Part shown: positions 19,868-29,955 of the stretch, piece after piece | Layout of the letters: each line of letters begins with the position of its first letter | Numbering within the stretch: position 1 is the stretch's first letter | Assembly (NCBI RefSeq): GCF_030532195.1 | Contig: NZ_JAUNLP010000004.1 | Coordinates: forward strand, 62,001-126,000 | Origin: Corynebacterium sp. | GTDB lineage: Bacteria; Actinomycetota; Actinomycetes; Mycobacteriales; Mycobacteriaceae | Length of the DNA: 64,000 nt | Direction of reading: 5' to 3' | Translations under genes and position numbers: made by a program | Notes under the pieces: model-generated | What the model was told of the DNA's origin: nothing | Databases searched by the model: none | Seen by the model: the letters and a program-made list of their open reading frames with translations, nothing else

Positions 19868-19914
19868 TTTTAACGCGGGGGAGTTAAAAGATTCTCACGT
19901 GGGGAAAGTGAGAA
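19868..19914 (+). promoter_or_regulatory. Tandem hairpins with G-rich loops in the esxBA leader
   Basis: Hairpin 1: TTTTAAC (19868-19874) pairs perfectly with GTTAAAA (19883-19889), loop GCGGGGGA. Hairpin 2: TTCTCAC (19892-19898) pairs perfectly with GTGAGAA (19908-19914), loop GTGGGGAAA. Both loops display GGGGA, the same motif as the esxB SD GGGGGAC at 19953-19959. No T-run follows, so these are not terminators. The arrangement resembles leaders bound by a GGA-recognising translational regulator; which factor would do this here is unknown. Confidence 0.6.
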
Positions 19915-19964
19915 CCGTCGTAAAGCAGTCACATTCCACACTCAAAATTAAAGGGGGACACAAC

Positions 19965-20291
19965 GTGGCTAACATTTTTGCAGCTGAATCTGACCAGATG
20001 GTCACCACGGCCGGTGATGTCGATGGTGTCAATTCGGAAGCTCAGGGAGAACTGAGCCGAATTCGAGGCGTCGTTGATGGTTTGGCGGGGGATTGGAAGG
20101 GTCAGGCCAAGAACAGCTTCGATGACCTGATGCTGCGCTGGGATGATGCGGCGATTCGGCTGTCGAATGCGCTCAGCGATATCGCAGACAACATTCGTGC
20201 CAATTCCACCAGCTTCGATGAGGGCGAGGAAGAAGGTGCAGCATCGCTGAAGCAGGTTGCTGCCGCCGGAGCGTCGCTGCTCAATCTCTAA
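19965..20291 (+). CDS. WXG100 (ESAT-6/CFP-10 family) ESX substrate EsxB-like
   Basis: Predicted 108-residue helical-hairpin protein secreted by the adjacent ESX system as a dimer with the next gene product. The turn motif WKG is at residues 44-46. The C-terminal part has FDEGEEEG, where a secretion signal of the YxxxD/E type would sit; here Phe replaces Tyr. GTG 19965 was chosen because the family begins close before the first helix and GGGGGAC lies 5 bases upstream. An in-frame ATG at 19899 falls inside a leader hairpin and is unlikely. Confidence 0.88.
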   Translation: MANIFAAESDQMVTTAGDVDGVNSEAQGELSRIRGVVDGLAGDWKGQAKNSFDDLMLRWDDAAIRLSNALSDIADNIRANSTSFDEGEEEGAASLKQVAAAGASLLNL

Positions 20292-20337
20292 CCGGAAATC
20301 TAAAAAACCGAAACATATATAAGGAGGCAATAGTTTC

Positions 20338-20625
20338 ATGGAACCGATTCATTACGGCTTTGGTGGCATCAACGGTGCGGCGTCGGACATTCGCTCGACG
20401 TCCGGCTCTATCAATAATCTGCTGGGGGATTTGAAGAAGCGCATCGCACCAATGGTGGCAACCTGGGAAGGTGACTCCTCGGAGTCCTATCAGAATGCAC
20501 AGCGGCAATGGGATAGCGCAGCTGAAGAGCTCAACGTCATCTTGAACACCATCGCTGACACTGTCAGCGCTGGCAGCGACCGCATGGCTGATATCAACCG
20601 CCGCGCTGCTGCTAGTTGGGGATAA
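20338..20625 (+). CDS. WXG100 (ESAT-6 family) ESX substrate EsxA-like
   Basis: A 95-residue WXG100 protein with WEG at residues 43-45 between two predicted helices, the expected partner of the upstream EsxB-like protein. It has a conventional SD (AAGGAGG) and starts 46 bases after esxB, so the two are cotranscribed and should be made in comparable amounts. The C-terminus is short (RRAAASWG) with no obvious YxxxD/E signal, which fits export as a passenger of the EsxB-like partner. The stop codon lies in a 13-base direct repeat. Confidence 0.9.
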   Translation: MEPIHYGFGGINGAASDIRSTSGSINNLLGDLKKRIAPMVATWEGDSSESYQNAQRQWDSAAEELNVILNTIADTVSAGSDRMADINRRAAASWG

Positions 20626-20651
20626 GCGAGGACAAGCGGGGGATAAGCGAG
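20618..20651 (+). repeat. 13-base direct repeat over the esxA stop codon
   Basis: GGGGATAAGCGAG occurs at 20618-20630 and again at 20639-20651, a 21-base period. The first copy contains the last Gly codon and the TAA stop of esxA. It looks like a small local duplication. Confidence 0.7.
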
Positions 20652-20683
20652 CGCGTAAAAGGGCCTGCCGCCTAAAAATAAAT

Positions 20684-20715
20684 ATGCTCCCCGGGGAGGG
20701 AATATTGGGGAGCAT
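20684..20715 (+). terminator. Hairpin downstream of esxA
   Basis: ATGCTCCCC (20684-20692) pairs with GGGGAGCAT (20707-20715), followed by TTTAC. It lacks a strong T-run, so it is either a weak terminator or a 3' end-protecting structure ahead of the stronger terminator at 20738. Confidence 0.55.
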
Positions 20716-20737
20716 TTACTACCGCGGGGGAGCAGAA

Positions 20738-20775
20738 AAGCCAGTCTCATTGGGGAGGGGGAGACTGGCTTTTTT
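20738..20775 (+). terminator. Intrinsic terminator ending the ESX locus
   Basis: AAGCCAGTCTC (20738-20748) pairs perfectly with GAGACTGGCTT (20761-20771) and a run of T follows. The loop is ATTGGGGAGGGG. It separates the eccC-esxA operon from rplM-rpsI. Confidence 0.92.
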
Positions 20776-20913
20776 GTTATCCGGCGTACGCAGGGTAAAG
20801 TAGCCAATCTGTGTGCGCACACATCGATGTTGCCTCGGGTCTCCACCGGCCGCCGGGGAGGAACAACAGTGTGCACAGTGGCTGGCAAATCTACACGGAC
20901 CCTAAAAGGAGTC

Positions 20914-21360
20914 ATGTTGTCTACTTTCCATCCGAAGGACGGTGACATCGAGCGCAAGTGGTACGTCATCGACGCTACCGACGTTGTTCTCGGCCGTCTG
21001 GCTACTCACGCCGCAGATCTGCTGCGCGGTAAGGGCAAGGCATACTTCGCCCCGAACGTCGACTGCGGTGACCACGTCATCATCATCAACGCCGATAAGG
21101 TGCACGTCTCCTCTAACAAGCGGGAACGTGAGATGCGCTACCGCCACTCGGGCTTCCCGGGCGGCCTGAAGTCGATGACCCTGGGTCGTTCTCTCGAGGT
21201 TCACCCGGAGCGCGTTATCGCTGAGGCTATTGAGGGCATGATGCCGCACAACAAGCTTTCCCGTGCGTCCATCAAGAAGCTGCACGTCTTCGCCGGCTCT
21301 GAGCACCCGTTCGCCGGTCAGAAGCCTGAAAACTACGAGATCAAGGCGGTGGCACAGTGA
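20914..21360 (+). CDS. rplM: 50S ribosomal protein L13
   Basis: Early-assembly protein of the large subunit. The 148 residues match the family: [25 protein letters not shown], the central [22 protein letters not shown], and the C-terminal [18 protein letters not shown] 20914 was chosen because of the SD AAAAGGAG and the usual family start; the upstream open frame is unlikely to be coding. Its stop overlaps the rpsI start by 4 bases. Confidence 0.96.
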   Translation: MLSTFHPKDGDIERKWYVIDATDVVLGRLATHAADLLRGKGKAYFAPNVDCGDHVIIINADKVHVSSNKREREMRYRHSGFPGGLKSMTLGRSLEVHPERVIAEAIEGMMPHNKLSRASIKKLHVFAGSEHPFAGQKPENYEIKAVAQ

Positions 21361-21917
21361 CCAACCCACAGGATGTCAATGAGAACCAGAACGTAGAGGC
21401 CACCGAGGCTTCCTACGACGATGTTCAGGCTGCCGCTGCTGCTGCCACCGAGGAGTTCACCTCCTCCATCGGCGATGCAGTTGCAACCGAGGCTGACGAG
21501 GTCGAGGCTCCGGCAGCTCCGCTGACCCTGGACCGCCCGATCCAGACCGTTGGTCGTCGTAAGCGCGCCGTCGCTCGCGTCGTCCTGACCGCCGGTTCCG
21601 GCAAGATCGTCTGCAACGGCCGCGAGATCGAGGATTACTTCCCGAACAAGCTGCACCAGCAGGAAATCAAGGACCCGCTGGTCCTGGTCGAGCGTGAGAA
21701 CCAGTTCGACATCAAGGCCAACATCAACGGTGGTGGCCCGTCCGGTCAGGCCGGTGCTCTGCGCCTGGCTATCGCTCGTGCACTCAACGAGTTCAACCCG
21801 GAGGAGCGCAGCGTTTTGAAGAAGGCTGGCTTCCTCACCCGCGATGCTCGTGCCGTCGAGCGCAAGAAGGCTGGTCTGCACAAGGCCCGTCGCGCTCCGC
21901 AGTACTCCAAGCGCTAA
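21357..21917 (+). CDS. rpsI: 30S ribosomal protein S9
   Basis: Small-subunit head protein whose C-terminal tail reaches the P-site tRNA. The 186 residues consist of an acidic, Ala/Glu-rich N-terminal extension of about 57 residues, seen in other actinobacterial S9 proteins, followed by the conserved domain ([34 protein letters not shown]) and the basic end RRAPQYSKR. The GTG start overlaps the rplM stop, so translation is coupled. Confidence 0.96.
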   Translation: MTNPQDVNENQNVEATEASYDDVQAAAAAATEEFTSSIGDAVATEADEVEAPAAPLTLDRPIQTVGRRKRAVARVVLTAGSGKIVCNGREIEDYFPNKLHQQEIKDPLVLVERENQFDIKANINGGGPSGQAGALRLAIARALNEFNPEERSVLKKAGFLTRDARAVERKKAGLHKARRAPQYSKR

Positions 21918-21968
21918 GCTTTACTGCCTCTTCGCATCCTGCACCAATTGGTGTGGCGAGCATTCAAG

Positions 21969-22015
21969 AAAGCACCTTGGCTTGCAATTTTTTCGCAGGT
22001 CAGAGGTGCTTTTTT
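21969..22015 (+). terminator. Intrinsic terminator after rpsI
   Basis: AAAGCACCT (21969-21977) pairs with AGGTGCTTT (22004-22012) and the T-run continues to 22015. It closes the rplM-rpsI operon. Confidence 0.85.
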
Positions 22016-22162
22016 GCTATAAAGTGCCGTGTGGAAAACCAAAACGCACCGATAACCTGCGATAGCTGCATTTCTTGATAAAGCCCCGTAGGTTTGACAC
22101 TTGTCCGATACAATCCGGTCTCGCGACCCACTTACGAAGTGCAAGTTAAGAAGGAAGTTTCA

Positions 22163-24085
22163 TTGGCGGTGAGCACGATTACTACAAAGATCACCGACTC
22201 GACGAAGATGTCTAGCGCGTCGAAGCCATCGAAGCACCCGTTTCGTATTCGTCGCGTGCCCGGAATTGACGGGCTGCGCGGCCTCGCTGTCTCGACAGTG
22301 GTGATTTACCACTACTTCGACAATGTCCTGCCCGGCGGTTACATCGGTGTGGACATTTTCTTCGTGCTCTCCGGCTTCCTGATCACTTCGCTGTTGGTGC
22401 GCGAGCACGCCGTTACCGGCCGCATCAATCTGAAGGATTTCTGGCTTCGGCGTCTGCGTCGCATCGCACCAGCGGCCATGTTCGTGCTGTTCATTTCGGT
22501 CGCCGTCGCAGGTTTGATCGGCGGAGATCCAGCAGTCGGCTTAACGACGCAGTTTTTCGGCACAATCTTTTTCGTCAATAACTGGACACAGATTGCCGGC
22601 TCTCAGTCCTATTTCGCTGACTCCGGGGTGCAGCTGCTAGCTCACTACTGGTCATTGGCGGTAGAGGAGCAGTTCTATCTGTTCTGGCCGTTGATCTTTG
22701 TGGCCCTGGCTGCCTTGAAGTTGTCCTATAAGAAAATGGCAACGGTCGCTGGTGTCGGTGCCGCTGCCTCATTTGTGTGGATGGTCAGCCGCTATGATCC
22801 AGACGCCGACCCCACACGTGTTTACTACGGCACGGATACACATGCTTTCGGCCTTCTCTTTGGCGCGGCGCTGGCATTGGTGCTGACATCGACATCGGCA
22901 CGCTCGGAGGCGGACTCCTGGCCGAGAAGGGAACCGCTGCTTCGTGATTTCTTCGGCAGCTCCGCGCAGGCGTTTGTTGTTGCATCACTACCGCTGATCT
23001 TCCTCGGCTTGGTGCTGTTCACTATGGCAGATACCTCGTCGGTGACCTATCAGGGTGGGTTGGTATTCGCATCGCTGCTGACCGCGGCCACGCTCTATCT
23101 CGTCGTACGCGGTGCATCACCGGTGCGTCAGATTTTCGAGTGGAACCCGCTGTGCTGGTTGGGCAAGGTCTCCTTCTCGCTGTACCTGTGGCACTGGCCG
23201 ATTATCGTGCTCATCCGTGAGCTGCTGGATCGTATGGAGGCAGCGCAGTATGAGGCTCCGGCGGCATTTGCTGGCATTGCGCTGTCGTTGCTGCTGGCCA
23301 ATTGGTCGTACAAGAATGTTGAGACACCGATTCGCCGCATGGGCTACCGCGGCTGGTTGTCACAGTTTTCCGGCACGAGCTACGCCGGTACGTGGCAGCC
23401 GCGTGTTGCCGCCGGTCTGGCGCTAGTTGTCGTCGCCAGCGCTGCTTTCGGCATGCTTACGGCCCCGAAGATGACTCGTCTGGAAGAACAGCTCCAGCTG
23501 GCTGCAGATCAGCGTGCGAAGGCCGAAAAGGCCGAGAAGGCGGAGTTGGCCAAGCGCGTTATGCCGCGAGGTGACCAAATCACAGCAATCGGCGATTCGG
23601 TGATGCTGGCCTCCTCGCAGGCGTTGGAGGAGAAGTTCCCCGGAATCTACATCGATGCCGCGGTCTCACGCGGCTATCCGGCTGCGCCGGCCATCATCGA
23701 GAGCATGAAGGCCGCCGGCACCCTTGACTCCTTCGTCGTGCTGGGCCTTGGCATCAACCAGTCCGCCGCGGCATCCAGTGATGAGCTGCTGGATGACATT
23801 CTCGATTCGCTCGGTAAAGATCGCATCGTTGTCCTTATTAATCCCTACGGTGACCGAGTATGGATGCCGCAGTCTGAAAAGGAAGTTCTCGACGCCGCCA
23901 AGAAGCGGGACAATGTCTATGTTGCCGACTGGTGCCATGGTGTCCGCGATGATCAGTCCAAGTTGCGCGCCGATCTCATTCACCCGACCCCGGCAGGTGC
24001 CGAGGTCTATGCCGATGCCATTGACGATGCGTTTAAGCAGTACACAAAGAACGACAAGCGCATTCCTACGATCTGTGGAGTCTAG
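22163..24085 (+). CDS. Acyltransferase-3 family membrane protein with C-terminal SGNH-like domain
   Basis: Predicted to transfer acetyl or longer acyl groups onto a cell-envelope glycan or lipid. The first 370 residues form a ten-span acyltransferase-3 domain (GIDGLRGLAVSTVVIYHY, GGYIGVDIFFVLSGFLI, SLAVEEQFYLFWPLIF, SFSLYLWHWPIIVL). A linker with one more span follows, then a periplasmic SGNH-like domain from about residue 460 (AIGDSVMLASS, GLGIN, and DLIHPTPAG carrying the Asp/His pair). This is the OafA/YrhL type of architecture. The start is uncertain: TTG 22163 has AAGGAAG 5 bases upstream, while GTG 22169 and ATG 22211 are alternatives. It is a single gene after the rpsI terminator. Confidence 0.85.
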   Translation: MAVSTITTKITDSTKMSSASKPSKHPFRIRRVPGIDGLRGLAVSTVVIYHYFDNVLPGGYIGVDIFFVLSGFLITSLLVREHAVTGRINLKDFWLRRLRRIAPAAMFVLFISVAVAGLIGGDPAVGLTTQFFGTIFFVNNWTQIAGSQSYFADSGVQLLAHYWSLAVEEQFYLFWPLIFVALAALKLSYKKMATVAGVGAAASFVWMVSRYDPDADPTRVYYGTDTHAFGLLFGAALALVLTSTSARSEADSWPRREPLLRDFFGSSAQAFVVASLPLIFLGLVLFTMADTSSVTYQGGLVFASLLTAATLYLVVRGASPVRQIFEWNPLCWLGKVSFSLYLWHWPIIVLIRELLDRMEAAQYEAPAAFAGIALSLLLANWSYKNVETPIRRMGYRGWLSQFSGTSYAGTWQPRVAAGLALVVVASAAFGMLTAPKMTRLEEQLQLAADQRAKAEKAEKAELAKRVMPRGDQITAIGDSVMLASSQALEEKFPGIYIDAAVSRGYPAAPAIIESMKAAGTLDSFVVLGLGINQSAAASSDELLDDILDSLGKDRIVVLINPYGDRVWMPQSEKEVLDAAKKRDNVYVADWCHGVRDDQSKLRADLIHPTPAGAEVYADAIDDAFKQYTKNDKRIPTICGV

Positions 24086-24139
24086 CTAGCAGGTAGCAAA
24101 CTAAAAGGAAATCGCACTTTAACGGTAAGGTGAGGGTTT

Positions 24140-25828
24140 GTGACAAAGCAGCAATCCTCATCAAAGCACCGCGGGGCGAAGATTACCTTCGGCGTCATCG
24201 TCGGTATCTTCGCTCTTTTCGGCGTGTTCTTCGCGGTTGACTACGTCCTGAACAAGGGCCATGTGCCACGCGGCTCCACCGTCGCGGGAGTCGATATCTC
24301 CACGCTGAGTGCTAACCATGCCGAGGCGAAGCTCGAGGAGGAACTGGGCGACATCGCCACCCATCCGGTGCGTCTGCGGGCAGGTGAGCGCGCCGCCGAG
24401 GTGCTGCCCGTTGATGCCGGTCTCAGCATCAACTGGGAGGAAACCGTCAACCGAGCTGGCAAGCAGACGGCCAATCCAATCACGTGGGTTCGCAGTTTCT
24501 TCACCGAGCGTGAGCTCGATCTGGTCAGTGACGTCGATCAGGCGAAGTTTCAGCCGCAGGTCGATCGTCTGGTCACCGAGTTGTCCATTCCGGCGGTCGA
24601 CGGTGAGGTCAAGCTTGTCGACGGCCGTGTAGAGCAAACCCCTCCGGTCATTGGCCAAAATGTCGATCGCACCGCGGTCAGCGATGACTTGGTCGCCAAG
24701 TGGCTGCTGCCCGGCGGCATTGATATCAAGCCGACGGAGCAGGATCCGGTTATCGGTGAAGACCAGGTTCGCGAGGCGGCTGAAGGTGAGGCGGCAGCTG
24801 CAGTTTCGTCTCCGATTATCGCCAAGGGCCGCGACAACATCGATGGCATTATCCCGCCGGAGCGCATGGGCGAGATTGTGAATTTTGTATCTCGTGACGG
24901 CAAGCTGGCCGCCGATGTCAACGTCGATCGTGCGCAGGAGATTCTCGCAGAAGGTCTCAGCGAGACCGAGGTGGAGAAGCGCAATGCGTCGTTACGCTTC
25001 GACGGCGGTGCGCGCGAGGTCATACCGTCGCAAGACGGTGTCGCCGTGAAATGGGACGAGACGATGAAGGACTTCGCCCCGCGCGTGACTTCGCAGGACG
25101 AGCGCGTCTTCGATGCGGTCTACGAGGACAAGCCCGCGACCTACACCACCGAGCAGGCGGAACACGCCACGTTCGATGATGTCATCGGTGAGTTCACCAC
25201 GGGTGGATTCAGTGCGGCATCGGGCACCAATATCCGCCTGGTCGCGCAGATGGTCAATGGTGCGTTCGTTGCCCCGGGTGACACGTTTAGCCTCAATGGC
25301 TATACGGGACCGCGCGGAACTGCACAGGGTTTTGTGGAGTCCGGCATTATTCTCAACGGTCACGCCGATACCGCAGTCGGCGGTGGCATCAGTCAGTTTG
25401 CAACTACGTTGTACAACGCCTCGTACTTCGCCGGCATGGAGGATGTCACTCACACGCCACACAGCTACTACATTTCGCGCTACCCAGCAGGTCGTGAGGC
25501 CACTGTGTATGAGGGTGCTATTGATCTGGCATTTAAGAACTCCTCCGATACGCCCATTATTATCGAGTCCTTCGCCACGGACTCGGAGGTGACGGTGCGC
25601 ATCAAGGGCGTGAAGAAGGTTGATGTGGAGTCGGTCAATGGCGGCCGCTGGGCTCCGACTTCGCCCACGACAATGCAGGTAAGTGGTGACAACTGCCAGC
25701 CGTCGTCAGGCGCGCCGGGCTTTACCACTTCAGACACGCGCATCATCCGAGATCTGTCGGGCGCGGAGATCTCGCGCGAGACGACGACGACGGTTTACGA
25801 TCCGCAGCCGATCGTATCGTGTGGTTAA
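24140..25828 (+). CDS. VanW family membrane-anchored protein
   Basis: A 562-residue protein with a short cytoplasmic N-terminus and one membrane span (about 14-37, ITFGVIVGIFALFGVFFAVDYVL); the rest is outside. Two regions (about 60-180 and 240-340) look like the peptidoglycan-binding-4 domains that often precede VanW. The VanW domain covers about 360-490 with NGAFVAPGDTFSLNGYTGPR and VGGGISQFATTLYNAS. The family's function is unclear; a role in the cell wall is inferred. GTG 24140 has TAAGGT 8 bases upstream (leaderless possibility) and also a GGTGAGG that could act as an SD. Confidence 0.85.
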   Translation: MTKQQSSSKHRGAKITFGVIVGIFALFGVFFAVDYVLNKGHVPRGSTVAGVDISTLSANHAEAKLEEELGDIATHPVRLRAGERAAEVLPVDAGLSINWEETVNRAGKQTANPITWVRSFFTERELDLVSDVDQAKFQPQVDRLVTELSIPAVDGEVKLVDGRVEQTPPVIGQNVDRTAVSDDLVAKWLLPGGIDIKPTEQDPVIGEDQVREAAEGEAAAAVSSPIIAKGRDNIDGIIPPERMGEIVNFVSRDGKLAADVNVDRAQEILAEGLSETEVEKRNASLRFDGGAREVIPSQDGVAVKWDETMKDFAPRVTSQDERVFDAVYEDKPATYTTEQAEHATFDDVIGEFTTGGFSAASGTNIRLVAQMVNGAFVAPGDTFSLNGYTGPRGTAQGFVESGIILNGHADTAVGGGISQFATTLYNASYFAGMEDVTHTPHSYYISRYPAGREATVYEGAIDLAFKNSSDTPIIIESFATDSEVTVRIKGVKKVDVESVNGGRWAPTSPTTMQVSGDNCQPSSGAPGFTTSDTRIIRDLSGAEISRETTTTVYDPQPIVSCG

Positions 25829-25904
25829 TCTGGAACAAGAACCTCAAACGGCTAAAGTATTACAGCATTGACACTTAAAACCCCCAAGGAGTGGTCTAGC
25901 AATA

Positions 25905-27248
25905 ATGGCACGTCTTTTCGGAACTGATGGCGTCCGCGGGTTGGCAAATAAGACGCTGACCGCACCAATGGCCTTGAAGCTGGGCGCTGCTGCAGCGACG
26001 GTGCTCACCAGTGGCACTAATCCGTCGGGGCGTCGCCCGCTGGCTATCGTCGGCCGCGATCCGCGTGTGTCCGGTGAGATGCTCGCCGCTGCGCTGTCCG
26101 CTGGCATGGCATCGCAGGGTGTTGATGTGCTGCGCGTCGGCGTGCTGCCAACTCCGGCAGTCGCGTTTCTCACCGACGACTACGGCGCGGACATGGGCGT
26201 GATGATCTCCGCCTCGCACAACCCGATGCCGGACAACGGCATCAAGTTCTTCGCAGCTGGCGGCACGAAGCTTGACGACGCCGTGGAGAAGGAAATCGAG
26301 CTGGCACTCGAGCACCTCCCGGAGACCGGACCTACGGGAACTGGCGTTGGTCGCGTAATTGAAGAGGCGCCGGACGGCCTCGACCGTTACCTGTTCCACC
26401 TGTCGCGCGCTGTCGGCGCCAAGCTCGACGGCATTCGCGTCGTCGTGGACTGCGCCAATGGTGCGGCCTCGCAGGCTGCACCGATGGCCTACGCGGCCGC
26501 CGGTGCAGATGTGGTGGCAATCCACAACAAGCCGAATTCCTACAACATTAACGACGGCTGCGGCTCCACACACATCGATGTGCTGCGCTCGGCAGTGCTG
26601 GAGCACGGCGCTGACCTGGGTCTGGCTCACGATGGTGATGCTGACCGCTGCCTGGCAGTGGACTCGCAGGGCAACGTCGTCGATGGCGACCAGATTATGG
26701 CAATCCTGGCGGTGGCCATGAAGGAAGAGGGCCTGCTGCACCACAACACGCTGGTGGCGACGGTAATGAGTAACCTCGGCCTGAAGCTGGCAATGGAAAA
26801 GCACGATATTGCACTGCGCACTACCAAGGTGGGCGACCGCTACGTTTTGGCCGACCTCAATGCCGGTGGCTACTCGCTCGGCGGTGAGCAATCGGGGCAT
26901 GTCGTGATTCCGGACCACGCCACCACCGGTGACGGCACGCTGACCGGTCTGTACCTGATGGCGCGCATGGCCCAGACCGGAAAGTCGCTGGCAGAGCTCG
27001 CAAGTGTGATGAAGGTGCTGCCGCAGACGCTGATTAATGTGCCGGTGTCCAACAAGGCCGCCATTTTGGAGTCGGAGGACGTCAAGGCCGCCATTGCTCG
27101 GGCGGAGGAGAAGCTGGGCACGACGGGACGTGTGCTGCTGCGCCCTTCCGGCACTGAGGAATTGTTCCGTGTGATGGTGGAGGCTGCTGACGGGGAGTCG
27201 GCGCGAAAGATCGCAGGCGAGCTAGCTGCTGTGGTAGCTGCCGTCTAG
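25905..27248 (+). CDS. glmM: Phosphoglucosamine mutase
   Basis: Interconverts glucosamine-6-phosphate and glucosamine-1-phosphate on the way to UDP-GlcNAc for peptidoglycan. The 447 residues show the four-domain hexose mutase fold with the phosphoserine loop [16 protein letters not shown] (active Ser about 104), the metal loop [11 protein letters not shown], the sugar loop GGEQSGHV and the phosphate loop [14 protein letters not shown]. The SD AAGGAG lies upstream of the ATG. The mevalonate genes follow 16 bases after its stop in the same direction and probably share its transcript. glmS is 9 kb downstream. Confidence 0.97.
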   Translation: MARLFGTDGVRGLANKTLTAPMALKLGAAAATVLTSGTNPSGRRPLAIVGRDPRVSGEMLAAALSAGMASQGVDVLRVGVLPTPAVAFLTDDYGADMGVMISASHNPMPDNGIKFFAAGGTKLDDAVEKEIELALEHLPETGPTGTGVGRVIEEAPDGLDRYLFHLSRAVGAKLDGIRVVVDCANGAASQAAPMAYAAAGADVVAIHNKPNSYNINDGCGSTHIDVLRSAVLEHGADLGLAHDGDADRCLAVDSQGNVVDGDQIMAILAVAMKEEGLLHHNTLVATVMSNLGLKLAMEKHDIALRTTKVGDRYVLADLNAGGYSLGGEQSGHVVIPDHATTGDGTLTGLYLMARMAQTGKSLAELASVMKVLPQTLINVPVSNKAAILESEDVKAAIARAEEKLGTTGRVLLRPSGTEELFRVMVEAADGESARKIAGELAAVVAAV

Positions 27249-27264
27249 AGTCAGGAGTGTGGAA

Positions 27265-27921
27265 ATGAACGATGCTCTAGAGGACATTAAGGCCCGCTTC
27301 GCCCCAGGTGAAGCAGACATCCAAGTCGAGGTTGTCGATGATGAGGGGCGCGTGCTCGGTACCGTCGGCAAGCTGGAAGCGCACGTTCCACCGGGAATTT
27401 TGCACCGTGCTTTCTCGCTGTTCCTCTTTGACCACGAAGGTCGCATGCTGCTGCAGCGACGAGCAGAGGGCAAGTACCACTCGCCGCTGTTGCTGACGAA
27501 TGCGACCTGCTCGCACCCGCTGCCGGGAGAGCCTGTGGCGCAGGCGGTGGAGCGTCGTGCACGCGAAGAGCTGGGTGCAACCGTCTCCGACTTGGAGGAG
27601 ATTGGCATTGTCATCTACCGAGTCACCGACGATCGCTCGGGACTTGCGGAGTATGAGTACAACCACGTCTATGCCGGCTATGTTGATACCGATTCTGTGG
27701 ATATCAACCCTGACGAGGTAGACGAGGTTATCTACGTGATGCCGCAGGAGTTGGCCGAGCGCCGTGCCAATGAGCCGATGACGCAGTGGTTCAACCACGT
27801 CTGGGGCGTTGGGGCGGAGAAGTTCGCAAAGTTCGGTTTCGACATTGAGGGAGTGCCGGGCATTCATGGTCCAGCAGCGGCGCAGGCCGCTGCACAGTCG
27901 GTCTCGGAAAAGGAAGTGTAG
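27265..27921 (+). CDS. idi: Isopentenyl-diphosphate delta-isomerase, type 1
   Basis: Interconverts isopentenyl and dimethylallyl diphosphate, the last step before prenyl chain assembly. The 218 residues carry the NUDIX fold of the type 1 enzyme: catalytic Cys in NATCSHP, the metal and NUDIX residues in REELG, and the glutamate region EYEYNHVY. It is not the flavin-dependent type 2 enzyme. ATG 27265 was preferred over GTG 27259 because AGGAG lies 7 bases before it. It opens the mevalonate operon, 16 bases after glmM and 4 bases before mvk. Confidence 0.95.
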   Translation: MNDALEDIKARFAPGEADIQVEVVDDEGRVLGTVGKLEAHVPPGILHRAFSLFLFDHEGRMLLQRRAEGKYHSPLLLTNATCSHPLPGEPVAQAVERRAREELGATVSDLEEIGIVIYRVTDDRSGLAEYEYNHVYAGYVDTDSVDINPDEVDEVIYVMPQELAERRANEPMTQWFNHVWGVGAEKFAKFGFDIEGVPGIHGPAAAQAAAQSVSEKEV

Positions 27922-27925
27922 CCTC

Positions 27926-28947
27926 GTGACCAGCGTAGATAACGCCAGCGTCGATGGTTATGGCATTGATAAGGACCCGGATCTGGAGACTGGGGAGTAC
28001 TACTCGCTGACAGGGGATAAAGGCACTGCCTTCGGTGAAGCGCACGCCAAGTCCATTCTGATTGGTGAGCACTCGGTGGTCTTCGGCAAGCCGGCAATCG
28101 CACTGCCCGTGACCTCCCTGCGCACGATGGCCACGATTGACGTGGTGGAGGATTCGCCGGTGCTGTTCTCCATGGACGGCGAGGTCATCAGCATCGATGA
28201 GCTGCCGGAGCGCTTTGCCTCCATCGCCGCCGCACTGCGCGCGGGCTTGCGCACCTTTGATCTGCCAGAGCGCAATATGCTGGTGCGTCTGCGCTCCGGC
28301 ATTCCACCGGCTGCGGGGCTGGGCGGTTCCGCCGCCGTGGCACATGCGCTGGTGGAGGCCGTGCGTGATTTCGCCGACGGCACGCTGACGGAAAAGCAGC
28401 GTTTTGATCTGGTGCAGGAGGCCGAGCGCCTCGCTCACGGCAATCCGTCTGGCATGGATGCCATTGCCACTCGTGCCACGCGACCGGTCTACTTCAAGCA
28501 GGGGGATTTCCGTCCCCTCGAGGTGGGCAAGAAGATGTGGCTGGTCATCGGTGATACCGGCGTGCGTGGTTCCACGTCGCTGGCCGTCGCTCGTGTGCGC
28601 GGTTTCGTCGATTCGCACCGCGTGCGCGGCCAGGAACTGCTGGACAACTTGGAGCAGCTGACTGATTCGGCCGTGCGCAACTTGGCCAGGGGCGATGTCA
28701 CGCGTCTGGGGCACCGCATGGATGCGGCGCAGGAAGCTCTCGAAGAGCTCGGCGTGGGGCATGAGTCCATCACCGATCTGGTGACCGCCGCGCGTCTGGC
28801 GGGTGCCGAAGGCGCCAAGCTCACCGGCGCTGGCTGTGGGGGCTGCGTGATGGCGCTGGCGGACTCCGCAGATCAGGCTGATCTGGTCAGCCATGCCATG
28901 ATGGGCGCCAATGCTGTTGCTACTTGGACTGTGGAGGTCAATCCGTC

Positions 28948-28951
<4 letters not shown>
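27926..28951 (+). CDS. Mevalonate kinase
   Basis: Phosphorylates mevalonate to mevalonate-5-phosphate. The 341 residues have the three GHMP kinase motifs: ILIGEHSVVFGKPAIALPV (about 33-51), PPAAGLGGSAAVAHA (ATP-binding loop), and LTGAGCGGCVMAL near the C-terminus. NPSGMDAIATR carries the catalytic Asp expected in mevalonate kinases. The frame is open further upstream inside idi, but GTG 27926, four bases after the idi stop with AAGGAAG upstream, gives the normal family length. Its stop overlaps the next start by 4 bases. Confidence 0.93.
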
Positions 28952-29925
<974 letters not shown>

Positions 29926-29955
29926 GGCACTTGGTGCGAGGTTTAAGAAAGAGGA

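Noticed and set aside
19868..19959. Classical CsrA-binding leader for esxBA
   Set aside because: The geometry fits, but CsrA is not known from corynebacteria, so I report the structure without naming the protein.
20738..20775. Attachment site or phage boundary next to esxA
   Set aside because: The inverted repeat is a normal intrinsic terminator with a T-run; no integrase or tRNA is near.
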